Of a stretch of DNA of 64,000 nucleotides, positions 11,801-19,777 are shown one piece after another. Source of the stretch: Paenibacillus phytorum. GTDB lineage: Bacteria > Bacillota > Bacilli > Paenibacillales > NBRC-103111. The position numbers and the translations under genes were made by a program. The notes beneath the pieces are model-generated. The model ran no database searches. It worked only from the letters and a program-made list of their open reading frames with translations, and was not told the DNA's origin. Position 1 is the first letter of the stretch. Every line of letters starts with the position of its first letter. The stretch covers positions 62,001 through 126,000 of the forward strand of contig NZ_WHOA01000039.1 in NCBI RefSeq assembly GCF_013141715.1, read 5' to 3'.

Positions 11801-14800
11801 CGGAAGGCGGGCTGGACTCAGGCACGGCTTACGTAGCGCCGAGAACAGAGCTGGAAGCGGAGCTCGCGCAAATTTGGCAGGAGGTGCTCGGCTGCCGCCA
11901 GGTCGGGGTGCTGGACGATTTCTTCGCACTAGGTGGTCATTCGCTAAAGGCGATGTCGCTTATTTCCGCGATGCACAAGGCTTACCAAGTGGAAGTTCCT
12001 TTAAGGGTATTGTTTGATACTCCGATCGTCGAAGCGATCGCTGTGTATATCCAAACGGCCGTAAAAGTGGCATATGTATCCATTGAGCGGGTATTGGATG
12101 AACAAGACTATTATCCAGTATCATCGGCGCAAAAGAGGATGTACATACTCAGCGAGTTTGAAGGCGAAGGTACCGGATATAACATGCCAGAGGCTTTCAT
12201 TCTTGAAGGCGAGTTAGATGTGACTAGGCTGGAAGCAGCTCTGAAGGAGCTTATTGCCAGACATGAGATCCTTCGAACCTCCTTTGAAACGATACATGGC
12301 GAGCCGATGCAGCAAATTCATACGGACATTGAATTCTCGGTCGAAACCATTGTTGAAACCATCAATGCCAATGAAATCGAACTTGCAGAGTTCGCAAAAG
12401 GGTTTGTGCGTCCATTTCAATTTAACAGAGCTCCGCTCCTTAGAGCAGGTCTGGCCAAACTTGCCGATGGGCGGCACTTATTCCTTGTTGATATGCACCA
12501 TATCATCTCAGACGGTGTATCCATGGGCATTATGATGGACGAATGGATGCGGTTATACAAGGGTGAGCGTCTTTCTGATCCAGGGATTCAATATAAAGAC
12601 TTTGCCGTATGGCAAAATGACTGGTTCGAAACCGATGATTTTAAAAAGCAAGAGACCTATTGGTTAGACACGTTTGCAGGAGAAATTCCGGTGCTCAATC
12701 TGCCGGCCGATTTTGTTAGACCTGCCGTGCAAAGTTTTGAAGGCGATCGTGTTCATATCGTCGTCGGAAGTGAGCTCTGCAAGCAGCTTGGACAGCTTGC
12801 TGCGCAAACCGACAGCACCCTGTTTATGGTGCTCCTAGCCGCATATAACGTGCTTCTAGCCAAATACACCGGGCAGCACGAATTCGTAGTCGGAACCCCA
12901 ATTGCAGGGAGATCGCATCCGGACACAGAGGGCGTGCTCGGGATGTTCGTTAATACGCTGGCTATGCGGAATCGGGTCGATGCGGAAAAAACCTTCCGTG
13001 AGCTAATAGCCGAAGTGAAGCATCGTGCGCTGGAAGCCTATACGAATCAGGATTACCCGTTCGAGCGGCTGGTGGAACACATTGGCGTGGCTCGGGATCT
13101 AAGCCGTAACCCGCTGTTCGATACGATGTTTATCCTGCAGAACATCGAGACGCACTCACAATCGGATGGCTCAAGCGACAATTTGAAATTGGTTGCATCA
13201 GCTATGCATGACGGCATTGCCAAATTTGACCTGACATTTGAAGCCAGAGAAGTAAATGACGAATTAGAATTGTTTATTGATTACGGCGTCAAATTGTTTA
13301 AGAAAGCAACGGTGGAACGGATCGGACGACATTTCGTTCAATTGTTACAGTCGGCGGTTAATAACGCGGATATCTATCTGGCTGACATGACGGTGTTGAA
13401 CGAAGCGGAACTGCACCAATTGCTTGTTACATTTAATGAAACAAAGACAGATCTGCCTACAGGCAAGACACTGCACGGGCTGTTCGAGGAGCAGGCGGAG
13501 AGGACGCCAGATCAGCCAGCAGTCGTTTGTGCAGGCGTGCAATTGACCTATGCGGAGCTAAATGCCGCAGCTAATCGTTTGGCGAGGACACTCCGCGATC
13601 AAGGCGTCATTTCTGAGTCGTGTGTAGGCATTATGGCGGATCGTTCATTAGAACTGGTTGTTGGTATCCTGGCGATTCTGAAATCGGGCGGGGCTTATGT
13701 GCCGATCGACCCACAGTATCCTGTGGAAAGGATCCGCTACATGTTGAAGGACAGTAACATCAAACTCGTCCTGAGTCAGTCGCATCTGGTCGCAAGCATG
13801 AGTGAAGATGTTCATACTGCCTTCGACGGAAAATGGCTCGATCTCCATGACGAGCGCCATTATAACGCTGACGGTTCGAATCTGCCGAAGGTTAATGATC
13901 CCACTGATCTGGCATATATCATTTACACATCTGGTACGACAGGAATGCCTAAAGGCGTCATGATCGAACACGCCAGCATTGTCAGTAATCTGTTATGGAG
14001 AAAAGTCGAATACGCGCTGGATACAAACGATTCGGTGCTGCAGTTGTTCTCCTTCGCCTTTGACGGCTTCGTGACCAGCTTCTTCACGCCGATCATTGCC
14101 GGTGCAACGGTCATCTTGCCGCAGGAAGAGGAAGCGAAGGATCCGCTGCTCATGAAAAAGCAAATCGCTGCGCATCTAGTTACGCATTTCATCAGTGTAC
14201 CAAGCTTGTATGCAGCGCTGCTCGAGTGCATGAGCGAAGAAGAATCAAGCTCGCTTCGTATTGTGACGTTGGCCGGGGAGAAAGTGACCGATAACGTGGT
14301 CTCTCGCAGCATGCAGCTTCACCCGCACATCGAGTTGGTGAATGAATATGGACCGACGGAGAACAGTGTTGTAGCAACGTACGAAAGAGGCCTAGAGCCA
14401 AACAAAGAGATTACGATCGGGCGACCGATTGCCGGTACGCAAATCTTTATTGTGAGTGGAGAAGGCGGTCTGCAGCCTATCGGCGTCATCGGCGAGTTGT
14501 GCATCGCCGGTAACGGTTTGGCGCGCGGGTATTTAAACCGCGAGGATCTGACTGCCGAGAAGTTTGTGCGGAATCCGTTTGCAGCCGGGGATAACGGAAA
14601 TGAACGGATGTACAAGACAGGAGATCTTGCCCGCAGATTGCCTGACGGAACGATCGATTTCATCGGTCGTCTGGACGAACAGGTGAAGGTGAGAGGTTAC
14701 CGCATCGAGCTCGGCGAGATCGAGTCTGTCATCCTGCAGCATCCGCTCATTAACGAAACGGTTGTGTTAGCGAAGGACGACCATCGCGGACATACGTATC

Positions 14801-17800
14801 TATGCGCTTATATTACCGCAGATGATGTGTTTACACTTGATGATTTAAAGGCGCACTTAGGGAAAAAACTGCCAGCCTATATGGTTCCGTCGTACTTCAT
14901 GCAGCTGTTAGTCATGCCGCTTACCCCGAACGGGAAAGTAGATAAGCATGCTTTGCCGGAGCCGGATACGGATCTTATGGTCAAAAAAGAATATGTTGCT
15001 CCTTCTAGTGCAGCGGAAGCCAAATTGATTGGTTTGCTGCAGGATTTACTAGAAATCGGACAAATCGGTATGCTCGATAACTTCTTTGACCTTGGAGGCC
15101 ATTCGCTCAGCGCCATGACACTAGTCTCTCAAATGTATAAAGAATTCCAGGTCGAAGTTCCGTTGAGAGCTGTCTTTGAGACGGCTTCTGTCAAGGAGCT
15201 TGCAGCTTACCTACAAGGAGCAGGACTCTCTCGGTACGAGTCGATTCAATTGGCGGCGGAGCAGCCGTATTACCCGCTTTCGTCCGCGCAGAAGCGATTG
15301 TTCATCTTGAATTTGCTGGATAGCGGAAGCACCACCTATAACATGCCAGGTGCCATGTTGATCGAAGGCAAGCTCGATATCCAGCAGTTTGAAGGAGCTT
15401 TCCAAAGCCTAGTAGACCGCCATGAAACGCTGCGCACTTCGTTTGATACGGTCGACGGAGAACCGGCCCAGAGGGTGCATCCTAATCTCGAGATACAAGT
15501 GGATTACATTGAGTATGCGGCAGATTCGCTTCCGACGATAGATGAGATGATCGAGCGCTTTGTCCGGCCTTTTGACTTGAAGACCGCACCTCTCTTCAGA
15601 GTCGGACTGGTGAAGCTGGAGGAAGAACGCCACTTGCTGTTGTTCGATATGCACCATCTCATTTCCGACGGGGTGTCGATGGGTATTTTCATTCAAGAAT
15701 TCGTACAGTTGTATCAAATGGAACCTTTGCCTCAGCTGCGAATTCAATATAAGGATTTCTCGGCATGGCAAAACCGTCTGTTCCAGTCGGAAACGATCAA
15801 AGCGCAGGAATCATACTGGCTAAGTAGGTTTGACGGTGAGATTCCGCTGCTCGATCTGCCTATGGATTATGGAAGACCGTCCATACGCAGCTTCGCTGGA
15901 CACAGCGTAACGTTCAGAGCGGATAAATCTCTGCTGAGACAGCTTCACCAGCTGGCGGCGATGAGCGGCACGACACTCTATATGGTACTGCTTGCTGCGT
16001 ACAATGTGCTGTTGTCGAAATACGCCAATCAAACGGATATTGTGGTCGGAACGCCAATTGCTGGCAGGTCGCATGCTGATTTGGAACGTGTCATTGGGAT
16101 GTTCGTCAATACGCTTGCCATGAGGAATCGGCCTGAAAGCTCCAAGTCGTTTAGGCAGTTTTTGGCCGAAGTCAAAGAACAGGCGCTTATGGCTTTCGAG
16201 AATCAAGACTATCCGTTCGAAACGCTGATGGAAAAGCTGGAGCTGCAGCGCGATTTAAGCCGCAATCCGCTGTTTGATACGATGTTTATTATGCAAAATA
16301 TCGGGAACCAATCGATCGGCATCAAGCCATTAACATTTATTCCGCATGAGGTTCCGCATACGACATCGAAGTTCGACCTAACCATGCTAGCTATGGAAGA
16401 TCAAGACGGATTGGAATTGATGATCGAGTACTGCACGGCGCTGTTCAAACAGGAAACGATGGAGCGATTAGGAGGGCATTTCGTTCGTGTTTTACAGGAA
16501 ATTGCCGATCAGCCTGATGCGCAGTTAGCGCAAATTGACATGCTTTCTTTGGAGGAAAAGAAGCAAATTGTCGTAGATTTCAACCAAACGAAAGCCGATT
16601 ACCCGCAGAACTGTACGATTCAGGAGCTATTCGAGCGGCAGGTGGAAAAGACGCCGGATCATGTGGCTGTCGTTTGGGAAAACGAGCGGATGACTTACCG
16701 TCAGTTGAATGCCAAGGCAAACCGCTCAGCGAGGGTATTACGCGAGAAGGGCGTCGCCGCAGACTGCATTGTTGGCGTCATGATGGAGCGTTCCGCTGAT
16801 ATGATCGTCACCATACTGGCCATTCTTAAAGCCGGTGGCGCGTATCTGCCGATCGACATCGATTATCCGGCAGATCGGATTCGCTACATGCTTGAAGACA
16901 GCGCTGCGTCATTAATTGTTACGCAGAAGGCGGAATGTCCAGTAGGATTTGCCGGCGAAGTTGTAGCGCTTGAGGAAACGGATCTGACTTTCAAATTGGA
17001 CACCAACTTGGGCTCAGCAAGTACATCCTACGATTTGGCGTACATCATCTATACGTCGGGGACAACAGGCAAACCGAAAGGGATTATGCTCGAGCATGCG
17101 GGTATTGCTAATTTACAGGCATTTTTTGAGAATCAACTCAGTGTGACGGCTGTTGAACGGATCGGACAATTTGCCAGCAGTTCCTTCGACGCTTCGGTTT
17201 GGGAAATGTTTATGGCGCTGCTGACGGGAGCTTCGCTCTATGTGTTGTCCAAGGATATCATCGGTAATTACACAAGGTTTGAAGATTATATAAGTGAACA
17301 CCGGATCTCCATTCTTACCTTGCCGCCGACCTACATGACACACTTGAATCCGGAACGGATGAGTTCTCTGAAAAAGGTGATCACCGCAGGATCCGCCACC
17401 TCGTTCGAATTGATCCGTAGGTGGGAAGGGAAAGTGCAGTACATTAATGCGTACGGTCCGACCGAAACGACGATTTGCGCAACCATTTGGAATGCTAATC
17501 ACTCAGAGCTGCATACGGGGGTGGTACCGATCGGTTACCCGATTCCAAATACGCAGGTGTACATCATGAGTGCAGATAACCTGCTGCAACCGATTGGTGT
17601 ACCTGGTGAATTGTGCATCGGCGGTGTCGGATTGGCTAGGGGATATGTGAATAAGCCAGAGCTGACGGACGAGAAGTTCACGGACAATCCGTTTGCTCCA
17701 AGTGAACATATCTACCATACCGGCGACCTTGCCCGCTGGCTGCCTGATGGAAATATCGAGTACTTGGGACGGATCGATCATCAGGTAAAAATTAGAGGTT

Positions 17801-19746
17801 ACCGTATTGAATTATCGGAAATTGAATCTGTCATGCTGGATCACGACTTGATTCAAGAAGCGATCGCCATCGCACACGAAGACCATCACGGACACCATTA
17901 CTTGTGCGCTTATTTTACAGGCAGATCCAGTGCTCCCATTTCGAACATGAGAGAGCATCTAGCCGAATTACTGCCTGATTACATGGTCCCATCGTATTTT
18001 ATTCAACTGGGGCAAATGCCGCTGACGCCTAACGGTAAAATTGATCGCAAAGCGCTTCCCGAACCTGAACTGGGCACAGCCATCACAGGCACGGAATATG
18101 AACCGCCTAGAAATGATCTGGAACGTCTGCTTGCGGAAGTATGGGAAGAAGTACTGGGCGTTCGTCCAATCGGCATCAAGAATAATTTCTTTGAGCTTGG
18201 CGGCGACTCGATCAAAGCGATCCAGGTATCAACGCGACTGTATAAACATGATTTGATGCTGGAAATGAAGGATTTGTTCCAAAATCCCTTTATTGAAAAA
18301 GTTAGTTCCTACGTACAAACATTAGGCCGTAAGAGCAGCCAAGAAACGGTTGTCGGGGAATTGGAGCTGTCTCCAATCCAACGATGGTTCTTCGCCCAGA
18401 GATTCACTGACATGCATCATTGGAATCAATCGATCATGCTGCAGAGTAATCATGGATTTAAGGAGTCAGTTGTCCGCAAAGTATTCACCAAAATTACCCG
18501 GCATCATGATGCGCTAAGAACCGTTTTCCGGGTAGATAACGATAGAGTCGTTGCACAGATCCGCGGTTTGGTGGAACCCTTGGTACACCTGAACGTGATC
18601 GATGTAAGGAACCAAGCTGATGAGTCTTCGGTTATTACCGAAGAGGCGAGCCGCCTGCAGTCAAGTTTTGATTTGAACGAGGGGCCTTTGGTCAAGCTGG
18701 CGTTGTTCAGAACGATAAGTTGTGACCATCTGTTAATCGTCGCGCACCATCTCGTGATCGATGGCGTTTCCTGGCGTATTATTCTGGAGGATTTTGCTTT
18801 AGGGTATGAACAAGCGATGAACGATGAGGACATCCTGTTTCAGGATAAAACCGATTCCTATCAAGTTTGGACGGAACATTTGAAGGCCTATGCTGCAGGT
18901 AAAGAAGTGGCAAAGGAAAAGAATTACTGGCAGCAAATCAACGATTTGTCCGAGGTTGCGCTGCCGAAAGACAAAAAAGCGGAAGAAATGAAACTCATTC
19001 ATACGCGAAGCACCGCTTTTGAGCTGAACGAGGAAGAGACTGAGCGGTTATTGAAGCAAGTTAATCAAGCTTATCATACCGACATTCCGGACATTTTGTT
19101 GACGGCTTTAGGCTTAAGCGTTCAAGACTGGACGAAGCAGGATAGCGTGATCGTCAATATGGAAGGGCACGGCAGGGAACATTTGGAGGGGCAGGTCAAT
19201 GTATCGAGAACGGTCGGTTGGTTCACAGCACAGTTCCCGATTGTACTTGACTTGAAAGGATCGAACGATACGGGCTCCCATATTAAGCGGATCAAAGAGC
19301 ATGTAAGGCGTATTCCGAACAAGGGTATCGGATTCGATCTGCTGAGATTCATGTCTCCGGAGGAGCTGCGTTTGAATCTGGCGCCGAAGCCAGAGATTGG
19401 CTTCAACTATTTGGGCCAGTTCGACTCAGACGTAACGACAAAATGGTTCACGGTGTCGCCGTATGATATGGGAGAACCGATGAGTCCGGATGCGGAGCGT
19501 TTGTTTACGCTCGATGTTACCGCGATGATTCAAGGCGGCAAACTAAGTGTCCGTTTTGGCTACAATATCCAGGAGTACAATCAGACGACGATAACGCAGC
19601 TGCAAAACAGCTTCAAGAAGCACCTCCTGGAAATTATGGATCACTGCGTTAATAAACAAGGACCTGAGCTGACCCCGAGCGACCTCGGCGATCATGAGCT
19701 TTCCTTGGAAGAATTGGATGGTTTGGTTGATATTTTCGAGTCTTGA
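2677..19746 (+). CDS. Lipopeptide NRPS 1: modules 1-5 with acylating starter C domain and terminal epimerase
   Basis: 5689 residues, a cytosolic multienzyme. Domain order: Cs-A-T, C-A-T, C-A-T, C-A-T, C-A-T-E. The first domain closely resembles the surfactin SrfAA starter C domain (QKRIWYTEKFYPGTSISNL), which joins a beta-hydroxy fatty acid to residue 1. Phosphopantetheine serines lie at about residues 1002, 2048, 3089, 4143 and 5178. The first four carriers have LGGHSL; the last has LGGDSIKAIQ, the form that precedes an epimerase. The E domain has HHLVIDG near 5357. The C-terminal tail (about TPSDLGDHELSLEELDGLVDIFES) is a COM-type docking donor. Predicted residues are Thr, Dab/Orn, Thr, Tyr, D-Phe. 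The C domain of module 2 has HHIISDA instead of HHxxxDG. The start ATG has a GGAGG site, and NRPS 2 follows after 31 bp. Confidence 0.97.
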   Translation: MSNQPTHPLTHAQKRIWYTEKFYPGTSISNLGGTFNLKDARLNYGLLAQAIHDFVRLNDTIRLRVVDQHSSEPRQYMTEFVPFEIPFYDYSSLDDASEAVRQWGERELKQPFQLHDADLFEFAIFKISGDEGRVYIKIHHLISDGISMVLAVNEIIDIYVGLVNGEDTVQENRPSYVDYVRNEPDYEASDRYLKDQKFWHEEFQTIPEFTSLKTYDLYRVSTEAARESIIIPQTLRDDIVGFCKEHNVSVFTLFVAMLYTYIYRVTSHEDIVLGTNFSNRTNAKEKNMLGMFVSTTPFRMQVEPELDALSFIRKVGKKQMNIFRYQKYPYNVLVNELREKHSDISRLFGVFVEYQVMEWQKKEQIEYVTEPFGNGHEANDFIIHIKDRMDIDQLQLDIDYRTGLFTSEEISTMFEHMLVLLKDVLENPGKPLFELELCKEQEKNQLLHVLSGIEADYPMDQTIHGLFEKQAENVPDRIAVVFGTESLTYRELNERANRLARMLRDHGVKPDDRVGLMLDRSVEMIVGIIAILKAGGAYVPLDPDYPEERIQFMLEDSGALVLLTEVQWQERVSFAGTVLTIDGELLSSGNSSNLPIVNQPSDMAYIIYTSGTTGKPKGVMIEHRNVVRLLFNDKLQFDFSENDVWTAFHSFSFDFSVWEMYGALLYGGKCVVIPRIIAQNPKEFTQLLRDEKVTMLNQTPTAFYSLINEELLLEDSLLAIRYVIFGGEALNPKMLEPWRNKYPKTKLINMYGITETTVHVTFKEIGEQEIETNVSNIGSPIPTLTCYIFDQNRKLVPMGVTGEMYVGGAGVARGYLNRDELTQERFIMNPYKPGERLYKTGDLAKMLPNGEMAYLGRIDNQVKIRGHRIELGEIETRLLEHPMIHEVTVIAVDDAQAQKYLCAYLISEVELTVSELRMHLALELPAYMVPSHFVHLDRMPITGNGKIDRKALPKPAGLAVTGREYMPPNSDTEEKLVLIWQEILEQERIGVQDNFFELGGHSLKAMQIISRIHQLFHVELPLRVLFETPTITAISPYIDQASKGTYTTILPAGQQEYYPLSSSQKRLYVLNQFEGTGTTYNMPGVFTVEGPLNPRQLEAAFNRLAVRHDMLRTSFHTIDGHPVQKVHNHINFSIQHDLQGSDDSIDFLVSKFVQPFKLDQAPLIRIGLAKIGENRHLFLFDMHHIISDALSIEILISELADLYRGLEPATTPVPYKDFAVWQNESFESSAMIKKEAYWLEAFAGDIPVLNMPADFPRPSVQSFEGDSIMFGTGYQLMTRLNRLAAETGTTMYMLLLAAYNVLLAKYGSQDDIVVGTPVAGRPHPDVEHTIGMFVNTIALRNRPIPAVSFRNFLEEVKQNALHAFEHQDYPFELLVEKLDVARDMSRNPLFDTMFSLQMKDLMMLELGDSLTFVPYISDNRIAKFDLSLEATEKELELVFQLEYCTKLFAKSTMERLAGHYIEILKSVTECPDIKLADIAMVTGDENRLLLEGFNETKRVYPSGKTFTELFEEQAKKTPNHVAVVCEEELLTYRTLNSMANQLARKLRTKGIQSESVVGIMVDRSIDMIIGVLAVWKAGATYLPIDPEYPDERIGYMLADSRAELLLSQRAIARRVSFDKEIVCFEDNGLYSEASTNLGIVNRENQLAYIIYTSGTTGKPKGVMIEHGSYTNVAFAWREAYKLDTFQVSLLQMASFAFDVFAGDMARALLNGGKLIICPNDVKLDPASIHSLIKNYEINIFESTPALIVPLMQYIYDHGLDMSQLNLLILGSDSCSAEDFTNLQARFGHMMRIVNSYGVTEACIDSSFYEHTDASLPYFGNVPIGKPLPNMKFYVLDPQLKLQPVGVIGELCIGGIGVARGYYNQPELTADKFVDNPFEPGERMYRTGDMARWMPDGNIQFLGRGDHQVKIRGYRIELGEIEAGLLKHESVKEAVVIARDDQAQQKYLCAYLVADRTLTIPELREHLTGQLPAYMVPSHFVQLDKMPLTPNGKLDRKALMALEGSVHIGTTFAAPTNVMEAKLASVWQEVLGVDQIGIHDDFFQLGGHSLKAMMLISQMHKACGAEIPLRTLFQNPTIAAVSAYMIVSDEKSYSVIAPVPGQDFYPVSSAQKRMYVIHQLDETGTSYNMADVMLVEGKLDHERLTEAFRGLILRHEALRTSLHTVDGVPVQKVHDHVSFDVEVMEANEENVAKMVRDFIKPFNLSQAPLLRVGLVRLAAERHVLLCDMHHIISDGISVSVLIREFTDLYERASLPELRIQYKDFAVWQNERLQSEDLKRQEAYWLDAFAGEIPVLDWPTDYVRPHVQSFDGDRVTFDSGKELMQELHKLAAESGTTLYMVLLAAYNVLMAKYSGQEDIIVGSPIAGRPHADVERTIGMFVNTLAIRNHPEAGKSFKQFVAEVKETSLRSFENQDYPFEELVDKLNVRRDLSRNPLFDVLFVLQNTGDEAIRIADLTFSPYSLDRNVAKFDLSLEAAEGEDGIAFHLEYGTALLHRATAERLAQHFLQILQAVSANSDIQLGDIDMLSDVEKTQLLDEFNQTGAAFPQDQTIHGLFEEQVQMAPERIAASCGEEQLTYRQLNERANSLACVLRTHGVGPDVRVGLLVERSIDMIVGILATLKAGGAYVPLDPDYPQERTQFMLKDSGARVLLTQPHLAGKVPYDGVMLDMSDVELYAWDSADLEPVNGPHDMAYIIYTSGTTGKPKGVMIEHQNVVRLLIHDRLQFDFNERDVWTVFHSFCFDFSVWEMYGALLYGGRCVVVPKTTAQNPKAFAQLLRQEQVTILNQTPTAFYTLIQEELQQPGKGLAVRCVIFGGEALNPVMLKPWKMKYPNTLLINMYGITETTVHVTYKEITDREIETNLSNIGRPIPTLTSYIFDAQRRLVPIGVVGELYVGGDGVARGYLNREELTAERFVANPYKPEERLYRTGDLARLLRSGEMEYYGRIDHQVKIRGHRIELGEIETQLLKHEQIKEATVLAQDDEQGQKFLCAYFISDGELTVSELRAHVGSDLPAYMIPSHFVKLDKIPLTANGKIDRKALPKPEGGLDSGTAYVAPRTELEAELAQIWQEVLGCRQVGVLDDFFALGGHSLKAMSLISAMHKAYQVEVPLRVLFDTPIVEAIAVYIQTAVKVAYVSIERVLDEQDYYPVSSAQKRMYILSEFEGEGTGYNMPEAFILEGELDVTRLEAALKELIARHEILRTSFETIHGEPMQQIHTDIEFSVETIVETINANEIELAEFAKGFVRPFQFNRAPLLRAGLAKLADGRHLFLVDMHHIISDGVSMGIMMDEWMRLYKGERLSDPGIQYKDFAVWQNDWFETDDFKKQETYWLDTFAGEIPVLNLPADFVRPAVQSFEGDRVHIVVGSELCKQLGQLAAQTDSTLFMVLLAAYNVLLAKYTGQHEFVVGTPIAGRSHPDTEGVLGMFVNTLAMRNRVDAEKTFRELIAEVKHRALEAYTNQDYPFERLVEHIGVARDLSRNPLFDTMFILQNIETHSQSDGSSDNLKLVASAMHDGIAKFDLTFEAREVNDELELFIDYGVKLFKKATVERIGRHFVQLLQSAVNNADIYLADMTVLNEAELHQLLVTFNETKTDLPTGKTLHGLFEEQAERTPDQPAVVCAGVQLTYAELNAAANRLARTLRDQGVISESCVGIMADRSLELVVGILAILKSGGAYVPIDPQYPVERIRYMLKDSNIKLVLSQSHLVASMSEDVHTAFDGKWLDLHDERHYNADGSNLPKVNDPTDLAYIIYTSGTTGMPKGVMIEHASIVSNLLWRKVEYALDTNDSVLQLFSFAFDGFVTSFFTPIIAGATVILPQEEEAKDPLLMKKQIAAHLVTHFISVPSLYAALLECMSEEESSSLRIVTLAGEKVTDNVVSRSMQLHPHIELVNEYGPTENSVVATYERGLEPNKEITIGRPIAGTQIFIVSGEGGLQPIGVIGELCIAGNGLARGYLNREDLTAEKFVRNPFAAGDNGNERMYKTGDLARRLPDGTIDFIGRLDEQVKVRGYRIELGEIESVILQHPLINETVVLAKDDHRGHTYLCAYITADDVFTLDDLKAHLGKKLPAYMVPSYFMQLLVMPLTPNGKVDKHALPEPDTDLMVKKEYVAPSSAAEAKLIGLLQDLLEIGQIGMLDNFFDLGGHSLSAMTLVSQMYKEFQVEVPLRAVFETASVKELAAYLQGAGLSRYESIQLAAEQPYYPLSSAQKRLFILNLLDSGSTTYNMPGAMLIEGKLDIQQFEGAFQSLVDRHETLRTSFDTVDGEPAQRVHPNLEIQVDYIEYAADSLPTIDEMIERFVRPFDLKTAPLFRVGLVKLEEERHLLLFDMHHLISDGVSMGIFIQEFVQLYQMEPLPQLRIQYKDFSAWQNRLFQSETIKAQESYWLSRFDGEIPLLDLPMDYGRPSIRSFAGHSVTFRADKSLLRQLHQLAAMSGTTLYMVLLAAYNVLLSKYANQTDIVVGTPIAGRSHADLERVIGMFVNTLAMRNRPESSKSFRQFLAEVKEQALMAFENQDYPFETLMEKLELQRDLSRNPLFDTMFIMQNIGNQSIGIKPLTFIPHEVPHTTSKFDLTMLAMEDQDGLELMIEYCTALFKQETMERLGGHFVRVLQEIADQPDAQLAQIDMLSLEEKKQIVVDFNQTKADYPQNCTIQELFERQVEKTPDHVAVVWENERMTYRQLNAKANRSARVLREKGVAADCIVGVMMERSADMIVTILAILKAGGAYLPIDIDYPADRIRYMLEDSAASLIVTQKAECPVGFAGEVVALEETDLTFKLDTNLGSASTSYDLAYIIYTSGTTGKPKGIMLEHAGIANLQAFFENQLSVTAVERIGQFASSSFDASVWEMFMALLTGASLYVLSKDIIGNYTRFEDYISEHRISILTLPPTYMTHLNPERMSSLKKVITAGSATSFELIRRWEGKVQYINAYGPTETTICATIWNANHSELHTGVVPIGYPIPNTQVYIMSADNLLQPIGVPGELCIGGVGLARGYVNKPELTDEKFTDNPFAPSEHIYHTGDLARWLPDGNIEYLGRIDHQVKIRGYRIELSEIESVMLDHDLIQEAIAIAHEDHHGHHYLCAYFTGRSSAPISNMREHLAELLPDYMVPSYFIQLGQMPLTPNGKIDRKALPEPELGTAITGTEYEPPRNDLERLLAEVWEEVLGVRPIGIKNNFFELGGDSIKAIQVSTRLYKHDLMLEMKDLFQNPFIEKVSSYVQTLGRKSSQETVVGELELSPIQRWFFAQRFTDMHHWNQSIMLQSNHGFKESVVRKVFTKITRHHDALRTVFRVDNDRVVAQIRGLVEPLVHLNVIDVRNQADESSVITEEASRLQSSFDLNEGPLVKLALFRTISCDHLLIVAHHLVIDGVSWRIILEDFALGYEQAMNDEDILFQDKTDSYQVWTEHLKAYAAGKEVAKEKNYWQQINDLSEVALPKDKKAEEMKLIHTRSTAFELNEEETERLLKQVNQAYHTDIPDILLTALGLSVQDWTKQDSVIVNMEGHGREHLEGQVNVSRTVGWFTAQFPIVLDLKGSNDTGSHIKRIKEHVRRIPNKGIGFDLLRFMSPEELRLNLAPKPEIGFNYLGQFDSDVTTKWFTVSPYDMGEPMSPDAERLFTLDVTAMIQGGKLSVRFGYNIQEYNQTTITQLQNSFKKHLLEIMDHCVNKQGPELTPSDLGDHELSLEELDGLVDIFES
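5840..8935 (+). other. NRPS module 2: C-A(Dab or Orn)-T
   Basis: The code reads DVGEI-G/S-SIDK, depending on how ILGSD is aligned, so ornithine and 2,4-diaminobutyrate cannot be separated by eye. The diaminobutyrate aminotransferase at 51664 favours Dab. The C domain active site is HHIISDA (residues 1183-1189), with Ala in place of the usual Gly. Specificity aspartate 1698, carrier serine 2048. Confidence 0.78.
8980..12060 (+). other. NRPS module 3: C-A(Thr)-T
   Basis: LCL-type C domain with HHIISDG from residue 2228. The A domain code DFWNIGMVHK (aspartate 2741) predicts threonine. Carrier serine 3089. The A domain is almost identical in DNA to that of module 10. Confidence 0.83.
12105..15220 (+). 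other. NRPS module 4: C-A(Tyr-like)-T
   Basis: The C domain has HHIISDG from residue 3274. The hand-read A domain code is DGTITAEVVK, one position (V for A) from the tyrosine code DGTITAEVAK. Specificity aspartate 3796, carrier serine 4143. Closely related to module 13. Confidence 0.7.
15265..19743 (+). other. NRPS module 5: C-A(Phe)-T-E, D-Phe
   Basis: The C domain has HHLISDG from residue 4326. The code DAWTIAAICK is the GrsA phenylalanine code, and the local sequence (GQFASSSFDASVWEMFMALL) is very like GrsA. Carrier serine 5178 sits in LGGDSIKA. The epimerase has HHLVIDG from 5357 and NYLGQFD further on, so the residue should be passed on as D-Phe. Confidence 0.87.
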
Positions 19747-19777
19747 TTCCGGAGTGCGAACTCTTTAGAGGTGAATA